DNA from: Otatea glauca
Lineage: Eukaryota; Streptophyta; Magnoliopsida; Poales; Poaceae
Assembly: GCA_036346275.1 (NCBI GenBank)
Contig: JAYEVK010000316.1
Coordinates: 1 to 64,000, forward strand
Direction: 5' to 3'
DNA: 64,000 bases
Part shown: in pieces, positions 56,768 through 64,000 of the stretch
Layout: the number at the start of each line of letters is the position of its first letter
How positions within the stretch are numbered: the first letter of the stretch is position 1
Notes under the pieces: model-generated
What the model saw: the letters and a program-made list of their open reading frames with translations, nothing else
The model's database searches: none
What the model was told of the DNA's origin: nothing
Position numbers and translations under genes: made by a program

Positions 56768-57603
56768 CGATGAGGACATCACTTCTTGAATGCACGCCAC
56801 GCACTGCCGCCACAACTCCTCGTCCTATACAAGGACCGATCACTCGAGCTCGTGCACGTAAACTGAATTATCAGGTACTTTCATTTCTTGGCATATCTAA
56901 TGACTTGAAGAACTATTTGATGCTGCCTGAAACAGATTGTGTTATTCTGTTAAGGAATGAAGGTCCTAGCGCGATGATGGTGAATGGACACAAAGACGAT
57001 TACAGAAAGGGAAGGAGTTCTCCATTTGACCACAAGATCCTAAAGTCTCCATGATTTCGGTAGCAAAGAGAGTGGTGCTGCGTCACCCACGAATTGGCCT
57101 CATAAATTGGCCCTTACCATGTAATAGAGTCTTTATTTAGAGAGAAGAATAATAGGAAGGAGGCCTAGCTAAAGATGGAAAGGAATTTGAGGAAGGTCTG
57201 ATTTTCGCCACAAATCAAGGCATGGCCGAACAGCCCTCCCCACTTCTTTTTATACCACTACGGCCTCCAAAGAACTCTGATTTCATTGAGTTTAGGTTTA
57301 GCCCTTGTGCAAACTTCATTCTTGCTTGTGTTGGTTGACCACCAGTAAAGACACTTAATCGAATCCCACCTTTGTTTTTCGATTGCTTTTCATCTTATTC
57401 TTGCTAGTTCTTCAATTGCTCGCAGAATTGAACTGTGTTCAAAGTTGACCGAGCCTTCGCAAAGTCAATAACCTTTTGGAGTTGGTTCAGCGATTGCTAA
57501 GGCACAAACGTCGTCGTGCGGTTGTAGTCGGATCGTGAGGGTCAATTCCACCGAATCGATAATTATCTACCTCATCGAAAGATCGAGTACCCTTCTCACA
57601 TCA
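56768..57603 (+). mobile_element. element D 5' LTR
   Basis: Starts CGATGAGGACATCACTTCTTG (first base changed from T) after CATCT and ends CTTCTCACATCA at 57603, 836 bp. It encodes QGPITRARARKLNYQVLSFL around 56833-56890 and ends that reading with LLRNEGPS. TATA-like TTTTTATACCAC is at 57247-57258. The PBS TGGTATCAGAG starts at 57606, two bases on. Confidence 0.88.
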
Positions 57604-58865
57604 GGTGGTATCAGAGTTTCGGGTTGCTCGGTGAGAGATTTCTTGTTTTCATTAGTAGTAGATTGTTTCATCCCTATAGTCCAGAAAAAGCCACAAAAAA
57701 ATAGTAGTAGGTCATCCGCTGTGCAAAACCATCTGTGCCTGCAATTTTCCTTTCAGTATTTGTGCTTTGAATTTTCGATTGCATTGTCAAGTCTAGTTGC
57801 TGATTTCTAGTTCTAGTCGGTGCCTAGTTCATCCCTCTCTAGTGCTTCTGGATCCTTTCAACCTTTCACATCAGTTTTTTTTCTTGATATCTTGTGTATT
57901 CCGCAGCCTGCCTAGAGCATCCATGACGTGGTAGCCAACCGTCATTGTTTTGTTTCCTACCATAGAAGAACCCTCTTTATTTGATTCAGCCAGGAAGGAA
58001 AGGGTAGGATTCGTTATAAAAAAAAGAGAGACAAAAAAAAGAGAAGAAAAAAATCCGAGAAGAGATCTCTTTCCCTAGTTGGGTTCGGTTGGAATGAGAT
58101 AAGAAAAGATCAGAGGGAAGGAAAGTGTAGCTTTGTTTTGCTTCGGTCTGGCTTGGAAAGGAAGGTATAGGCTGCCCCTCTCTGGTTTTAGATCCAACAT
58201 TCCTTTTGGAAGTGGATTCGGATCCCCTCCGGACACCCTACACGAAAACTGCCATAACTTTTGCATACGACATCTGCTTGGGCTGTTCGAGTGCAGGTTC
58301 GATTGGGTTCCCGAGGCTCAAAAATTGCTCGACCCTAAAAACATCGCTTAGGGCCTCAAACGCCCGGGAAGTTCGGAAAAAATTCGACCTCGCCAGCTTG
58401 TAATTTTTGTCTGCTGTGTCCGGGTTTGTGTACATCATCGCTTGCAGCGGTTTGCCATTTCAAGTCTTTAAACTTCCGCACACCGCTGCCTTTCTCGCTT
58501 TGAGCCTTCGTGCAGCCGAGTTTGATTAGCTTTTCATCGGTCTGGGTTAGGATCAGCAACATTGACTAGTACTTTGAACGAATTTTCAACTTGCATTGCT
58601 GATTTGAATTATTGCTAATCCTTGCTACATACTGAAGCTTGTCCTAGCTCCACTTTTCTACACCATGCATTTTTTGTTCCACCGCAATCGCTTACTCAAT
58701 CTCCGAAAGACATTTGACACCGTGCTGGCCGTTCACCCCTGCTTGCTAGGTGAGAATTGGTAAGAATTGGAGAAAAGCTTGAGAGTCGAGCGACTTGTCA
58801 CAACATCCTATTAGTTGATAGGGACTCTATACTTGTGATTTTGCTGCTTGTTTTTCCAACTAACA
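57604..58865 (+). mobile_element. element D leader
   Basis: Untranslated leader with PBS at 57606. It contains A/G-rich runs at 58018-58060. The end GTGAGAATTGGTAAGAATTGG resembles the H and E leaders. No gene is seen. Confidence 0.8.
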
Positions 58866-60375
58866 ATGTCAGGTACTAACGAGTCTTCGATGAACCACTC
58901 ACCACGCACCAAGGGGATCATTTCCCATTTCGAGCGCTTTGTGACGCTTACGACGGACGGACTCACAGAGGATGTGCGGCTAACCAACGAGCGACTTGCT
59001 CAGCTTGAGGAGTCCCAGGAAGATAGATTCAAGGCCATCGAGAGGGCACAAGAAACTACTAATAATACCCTTGCCACAATCTTGGCTCATCTTGATGGAC
59101 TTGCAGGTGCACGCCCAGCAGCCCCTGTTGCTGCTCCACAGATGCCGCCCATACGAGTTCATCGTGCTCAACGTGTTCCCCTTGCTGCAAACAATGCTGG
59201 CACCCCTGATCAACACCAAACTGAAACCGTGGCCTCAGGTGCTGACATGGACGACGATGACGTTAACAACTACGAACACTATACTGGTGACACCGAGGAT
59301 GATCATGCTACCAACACCAACGATGATCGTGTTCACCGACAGTTGCACTTCAACCGACAAGGTATGAGCCGTGATCCCCCGCGTCGTGACCATTCTCATG
59401 CTAAGATTAAGTTTACTGTGCCCCCTTTCAATGGAAAATATGATCCTGATGGTTATCTCACTTGGGAACTACTAGTGGATCAAAAATTTGAATGTCATGA
59501 TTATCCTGAGGAGGGACGAGTTAGGGCTGCCACTAGTGAATTTACCGATTTCGCTTCTGTTTGGTGGAGAGAACATTGCCGTAATCATGCTGCTAACATA
59601 CCCACCACTTGGGAAGCCCTGAAATTACTTATGAGGCATAGGTTTGTTCCATCGTATTATGCTCGTGAATTGTTAAATAAGATGCAACGCTTACAACAAG
59701 GTAACAATTTTGTGGAAGAGTACTATCAACAGTTACAGATGGGTATGTTGCGATGTGGTTTAGTAGAGAATGAGGAGGCATCTATGGCTAGGTTCTTGGG
59801 AGGGTTGAATCACGAAATTCAAGAAATTCTTGATTATAAAGATTACAACTCCATTACTATGCTATTCCACCTTGCTTGCAAAGCTGAACGTGAAGTGCAG
59901 GGCCGCAACACGAGGACACGAGCTAGTTTTTCTCGCAGTCGACAGGTTCATGGGCACCTCACTCCCCGCTGCCCTGCTCACCCGCACGCCCACACCTTCA
60001 TCCTCAAACAACAAACAGCATCCCACTACATCAAATGCAACGCCACGAAGTTTCAAGCAACCAAATCAAGACAAAGAAGCTCCTGCAAAAAGTTCTTCAT
60101 CGGTTGCTTCGACGGGACGAACCAAGGATGTACAATGCCACCGATGCAAGGGCTTTGGACACATCATGCGAGAATGTCCCAGCAAGAGGGTTTTCATTAT
60201 ACGTGATGATGGTGAGTACTCTTCTGCTAGTGATCTCGACGATGAAACATATGCTATGCTTGCAACTGACCCTGCAAGGCGAGACAACGAACCTGATCAT
60301 GAGGAGGAACATATTGGAGCTGAAGATGCAGACAAGTATTTGAGCATTATAGTACAATGCATGCTAAGTGCTTAA
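58866..60375 (+). CDS. gag of element D (one frame change near 59940-60000)
   Basis: Structural protein that packages element RNA. The ATG at 58866 (CTAACAATGTCAGG) fits other gag starts better than the in-frame ATG at 58848. The N-terminus has HSPRTKGIISHFERF. A coiled part follows (VRLTNERLAQLEESQEDRFK), then an acidic stretch (DMDDDDVNNYEHYTGDTEDD) and the capsid-like region IKFTVPPFNGKYDPDGYLTW, EFTDFASVWWREHCRNHAAN, LLMRHRFVPSYYARELLNKM, EEYYQQLQMGMLRCGLVENE, MARFLGGLNHEIQEILDYKD. A +1 change in the Ser/Thr/Pro-rich linker leads to the zinc knuckle CHRCKGFGHIMREC (60136-60177) and VFIIRDDGEYSSASDLDDET. The second frame ends at TAA 60373-60375, where H reads CAA, so the stop looks like a nonsense change before protease. 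Confidence 0.88.
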
Positions 60376-60951
60376 GTTCCTCACGCCGAGCAAAATCAAC
60401 GCCATAATCTGTTCCAAACCAAAGGAGTCGTCAATGAGCGATCAGTTCGCATCATTATTGATGGAGGGAGTTGTAACAATTTGGCGAGTATGGATATGGT
60501 GGAGAAGCTTGCTTTGTCGACTGCACCTCATCCCCACCCGTATCATATTCAATGGTTCAACAACAATGAAAAGTAAAGGTAACTCAGACGGTGAGGGTAC
60601 ATTTTGCTATGGGTTCATATCATGATTATGTTGATTGCGATGTTGTTCCTATGCAAGCTTGCTCAATGTTACTAGGACGACCTTGGCAATATGATACAGA
60701 TTGTGTGCACCATGGTAGGACCAACCAATACTCTCTCATGTTTAAAGAAAAGAAAATTGTGTTGCATCCTATGAGTCCTGAGCAAATTGTTAGAGATGAA
60801 CTTGCTAGAGTTAGTAGAGGGAAGAATCAGGAACCTTCTACAAGTGAGAACCAAATTGTGGCTAAAGAGTTTGTGCAACAAACTAAAGGAAAACCTCGGC
60901 TTTGTGAGAACTAAATTGTTGGGTATTGTTTTCTAACTCATCCAAATCTCT
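60376..60951 (+). pseudogene. aspartic protease of element D, pol cut off by satellite
   Basis: After the TAA the reading continues KGVVNERSVRIIIDGGSCNN, LASMDMVEKLALSTAPHPHP, then a frame change, then 60591-60914: RVHFAMGSYHDYVDCDVVPM, QACSMLLGRPWQYDTDCVHH and a Lys-rich spacer. The D-G-G-S-C active site is intact. Past the stop at 60914 the bases still align with the H spacer (GGACATTGCTTGCTTGCGAC region) until CTGATG at about 60951. The sequence then becomes satellite. RT, RNase H, integrase and the 3' LTR of D are missing. Confidence 0.83.
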
Positions 60952-61150
60952 GATGGATTAGAAACGCATACTGAGATATTAGTTAGGCGCATGTGAAGTC
61001 CATTCAGGTATTTTTCACTCAAAGATCACTCTATGACTTTTTCGCAAAATTGTTTTCGCAGTGCTAGTCGGGACATGTTGTGAAGAATTTTTAACATCGA
61101 ACCGAACGGATTCGAAACACATATGTATATTAGTTAGGGCGCATATGAAG
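60952..61150. repeat. satellite fragment, same family as 4535-6450
   Basis: Shares GAAACGCATAC, AGTTAGGCGCAT-type, GAAGTCCATTC, CTCTATGACTTTTTCGCA and, in a second partial unit, TTTTTAACA, CGGATTCGAAAC and AGTTAGGGCGCATATGAAG. It covers about one and a third monomers and is more diverged than the main array. Left border: pol spacer of D at GATG. Right border: LTR of E at 61151. Confidence 0.85.
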
Positions 61151-62034
61151 TGATGAGGACATCACTATGACGGATACACTCATGACCTTACCTCCACCAA
61201 CTCCTATGCAAGGTCCTATCACAAGGGCACGCGCACAACAGCTAAATCAACAGGTGAACTCGTTTCTCAGGTGGTATAATTATATTTTTGAGGATATACC
61301 ACTGCATAATAATGCGCTTGTGCTTAGGAATCATGGCTTAGAGCAGCAAGGACGTCATTCCGCATCACTACAAGCTATAGTACAAGTTATTCCCGAGAAG
61401 GAAGCCAAAACGTCCACCCAGGAGCAGTCCACCTTCCACTGGCCATAACTATTGCATACGGAGTCCATCCGGGATGAGTGAGTACTTGATTAAAAGATAA
61501 ATTCGTGCTCTTTCCAACGGATCTGGCCTCATCATCAAATTCCACTCGAGCTGGACACAACAGTCAAAATAGTGCGACGGTCTCTGTCTTTTAGAGTGCT
61601 GTGCCACCATAATTTTGGGCTGAGTTCCCATGTAATTAAAGTGGCGTGAGACCAACTCCTAGCAGCCATCCTTGGCTATATATATTGGACAAGCCTCTAT
61701 CTATCTCCTTAGGTTTTGATTTGAGAATAGTTACCCATGTGTGGAACTTTATCCTTGTTCTCTGACGACTGGCTAGAGCAGCAAAGAAACAAGTTTCAAA
61801 CCTCAACTTGAGTGTGTGCTTGCATCCTTGTTCTTGCTAGTTCTTGGATTGCTTGCAAGAATAGACCTTCGTGGTCAGGTCATCCGTGTTCTTGGCACGG
61901 TTGATAACGACGAGGAGTGTGGTTTAGCGATTGCAGGCGCTTATCCTTGTGTGGTTCGAGTCGGATCGTCAAAGTCATCCTCCGCCAAATCGAAGTTATC
62001 CTCACCGGAAGATCGGGCCGCCTTGTGCGCATCA
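61151..62034 (+). mobile_element. element E 5' LTR, inserted in satellite
   Basis: Begins TGATGAGGACATCACTATGACGG after TGAAG (candidate TSD) and ends TTGTGCGCATCA at 62034, 884 bp. It is the same family as the LTRs of F. It encodes QGPITRARAQQLNQQVNSFL at about 61204-61265. PBS TGGTATCGAGC starts at 62037. Confidence 0.9.
61676..61686 (+). promoter_or_regulatory. TATA box of element E LTR
   Basis: CTATATATATT in GGCTATATATATTGGAC, conserved in both LTRs of element F (14905-14915 and 21494-21504, minus strand). Probable U3 promoter. Confidence 0.65.
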
Positions 62035-63110
62035 TTTGGTATCGAGCAACGGTTGAACGGTGAGTTCTTGTATCTAGTTTAGTTGTTTCATTTTGTTTCT
62101 CCTAGAGTCCGAAAATTTGCCCCACAAAAATTTGTTCTCCATTGTCCAAACCCTTTTGTGCCTTTCAATTAGTTAATTTTGTTTTTGCTAAATTGAGTTT
62201 GCGTCCGTTCTAGTATTGTCTTGTTGCTGTTCATCTTGTTCATCTCCCACATCAAAATCCATTCCTAAAGTCCAAAAAAAATTCCATCTCGGGAGAATCT
62301 GTCCATCTCGCAACCACCACCAAAAACACCATAAATCACACTTCCCTTATCCTTTTGAGTGAAACCAAAAGGAGCCGATCCGTGACTTAGTATTCTATGT
62401 TGATGCCAATTTTCACGTCCATACTTACAAGCACGAGAAATCTGTGAATGTTTGAATAAGACCTAATTGCTGTCCCAAATCTGCATCTATGTGCAATTGA
62501 AAATTCGTGCAAAATTCTCAGTTGAATTTCAGAACGTTTGTCCAAAAGGAAAGTTGTTGCAAAAGCCATCAGGAAGAAAAAAAGAAAAAAGAATTTTTGA
62601 AAAAGGCACTTGACCGGCAAAAATACCGACCTGTCATGTCTGTGGATGTAAATCAAGAAAATACAAAGTTGGATCCATCTTGTGCTCCAAGTTGCAAATT
62701 GCATATGCTTGAATTTTGTTGTGTTTACCACTTGTATCCACTGCCATATCTTTTGTTTTTGCCTAATATCCATCTTTGTTTGATCAGCAACATAGGCTAA
62801 TTGCTAGTTTCGAACACTTATTCAATTCTATGCAAATTCTGAGATTGGCTGATTGTTTTCCGTTGCTACTCATTATAAAGCCTTTCCGAGCTCCACTTTT
62901 TACTATCCATACAGGTGATAAGTCTTGCAATCGCTTACTCACACTTGAGATCGGTTTATCACGAAACCACCACGGATTGCACCCTTGCTGCACTTGTAAG
63001 AATTGGTAAGAGCTTGGTGAGAGCAAGAGAAAGAGACACTTGATCTTTTCAGCAAGTAGTAGTGATAGGGAACTATATACTTTTGTGTGTTTCCTTGTTT
63101 ATTGCTAACC
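62035..63110 (+). mobile_element. element E leader with PBS
   Basis: PBS at 62037 (TGGTATCGAGC, one base short of TGGTATCAGAGC). The leader is colinear with that of F (20060-21150). It ends GTAAGAATTGGTAAGAGCTTG... and CTAACC before the gag ATG. No gene is seen. Confidence 0.85.
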
Positions 63111-64000
63111 ATGGCAGATGACAATGGAAGCATTGAGGAAAACCATGCTAAAATTCTCACATCTCGCTCGAGAGGAATCATGCAACACTTGACACGATTG
63201 CTCAACACACATGCTGAGAAATACGACAATGCTATGGCTGAGATCAACAACAACCTTGCGACACTTCGTGATCGTATTGATCGTCTTGATGGACGACAAC
63301 CACCACATGCTGCCAATCAGGTCAATCATGAACCAAGACAAAATGGTGCACCAGGACATCGAACACCGCTTGCTGCCCGCTCTTGGGCAAATGGGGTAGA
63401 AGAAGAAGAAAACAACTACGTTGCTGATACAGAGGACGATGATGGTTTCAACTCACACAATGATCATGATCATCGGTGCCTTCGACACAATCAACAAGGT
63501 ATGGGTAGAAATCAGCGTGAACAACGGGAGGTACATGATGATCCATTAGGAAAGATTAAATTTACCATGCCTCCATTTGCTGGAAAGTTCGATCCTAATG
63601 AATATATTAATTGGGAGATAGCGGTAGACAAAGAATTTGCAAAGTACGACTTATCTGAAAACCAAAAGATTAGTGCCGCAGTCAAAGTGTTAACGTCAGA
63701 TGCAATATATTGGTGGAAGCATATATCTAGACATGATAAAGAACCTAAAACTTGGAATGCCATGAAAAAACTTATGAGAGATGATTATGTTCCTGAATAT
63801 GTTGCTGAATATTTGCTTACTAAAATTCAACGCTTAAAACAGGGTTCCAAAACTGTTATAGCATACTATCATGAATTGCAAAATTGTTTGTTGCGTTGTG
63901 GTTTACAAGAATGTGAACAAGCTACTCAACTTAGGTTCATACGTGGACTTAATCATGAAATTCAAGATGTTCTTGTTGATGAAACATTAAGTTGTCTTTC
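63111..64000 (+). CDS. gag of element E (runs past the window end)
   Basis: ATG at 63111 (GCTAACCATGGCAGATGAC). The frame is open without a stop for the remaining 890 bases, about 296 codons. It reads MADDNGSIEENHAKILTSRS, RGIMQHLTRLLNTHAEKYDN, a coiled segment, EENNYVADTEDDDGF, KIKFTMPPFAGKFDPNEYIN, IYWWKHISRHDKEPKTWNAM, DDYVPEYVAEYLLTKIQRLK, YYHELQNCLLRCGLQECEQA and RFIRGLNHEIQDVLVDE. This is the nucleocapsid precursor up to just before the linker and zinc knuckle. It is the only gag in the window without a frame break in the visible part. It corresponds to the decayed F gag at 20059-18841. Confidence 0.92.
   Translation, partial: MADDNGSIEENHAKILTSRSRGIMQHLTRLLNTHAEKYDNAMAEINNNLATLRDRIDRLDGRQPPHAANQVNHEPRQNGAPGHRTPLAARSWANGVEEEENNYVADTEDDDGFNSHNDHDHRCLRHNQQGMGRNQREQREVHDDPLGKIKFTMPPFAGKFDPNEYINWEIAVDKEFAKYDLSENQKISAAVKVLTSDAIYWWKHISRHDKEPKTWNAMKKLMRDDYVPEYVAEYLLTKIQRLKQGSKTVIAYYHELQNCLLRCGLQECEQATQLRFIRGLNHEIQDVLVDETLSCL

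Noticed and set aside
60915..60960. The D-to-satellite joint seemed to begin at the same monomer position (GGTATT) as the joint at 4535.
   Set aside because: The bases 60915-60951 still align with the protease-RT spacer of element H, so the joint is about 35 bp later and in a different phase.
1..64000. Host protein genes, tRNA or rRNA genes.
   Set aside because: No reading frame outside the transposons shows a recognisable non-transposon family, and no tRNA-like or rRNA-like segment was noticed by eye. A tRNA scan was not possible. PBS sites resemble tRNA ends but are parts of LTR elements.

Overview
The window shows no host gene, tRNA or rRNA. It is almost entirely nested LTR retrotransposons, plus a tandem satellite and one CACTA DNA transposon. 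The retroelements are Ty3/gypsy in domain order (gag with CCHC knuckle, protease, reverse transcriptase, RNase H, integrase). They have no visible chromodomain, and their polyprotein ends in a G-P-[IL]-T-R-A-x-A-x-x-[LI]-N motif encoded inside the 3' LTR. That layout, with LTRs beginning TGATGAGGACATCA and a PBS of TGGTATCAGAGC, fits the CRM (centromeric retrotransposon) clade. Together with a satellite of about 150 bp, this suggests the (peri)centromere of a monocot, most likely a grass. The species cannot be told from the sequence.

Layout. 1-2767: GC-rich older repeat with a decayed coiled-coil coding tail. 2768-4534: CRM 5' LTR and leader (copy A1), cut off by the satellite array at 4535-6450. 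6451-9266: minus-strand leader and LTR (copy C-) carrying a solo LTR with a perfect TSD. 9267-11459: remnant of a tandem G-family copy. 11460-26473: minus-strand element G with element F inserted in its RT gene (TSD CCACT). 26474-28981: truncated A-family copy A2. 28982-39558: C-family copy (C+) broken by minus-strand element I. 39581-56767: gag-only element B. B's 5' LTR is split by the full-length element H (39955-53816, TSD GTACA), whose gag is split by a 6.3-kb CACTA element (43242-49509, TSD TTT). B's 3' LTR is split by element D (56768-60951), which runs into a second satellite piece (60952-61150). Element E (61151 to the window end) is inserted in that satellite and has an uninterrupted gag as far as the window reaches.

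How the parts relate. The order of insertion can be read from the nesting: B, then H, then CACTA; G, then F; A2, then C+, then I; satellite, then E. At least eight LTR families are present, all sharing LTR termini, a PBS type and a purine-rich tract (PPT), so they probably used closely related integration machinery. Almost every coding region is broken by small indels or stops, even in elements whose LTR pairs remain nearly identical. Either the copies decayed or the consensus sequence carries indel errors. The best preserved pieces are the H RT-RNase H and integrase reading frames, the B gag, the D gag N-terminal part and the E gag.
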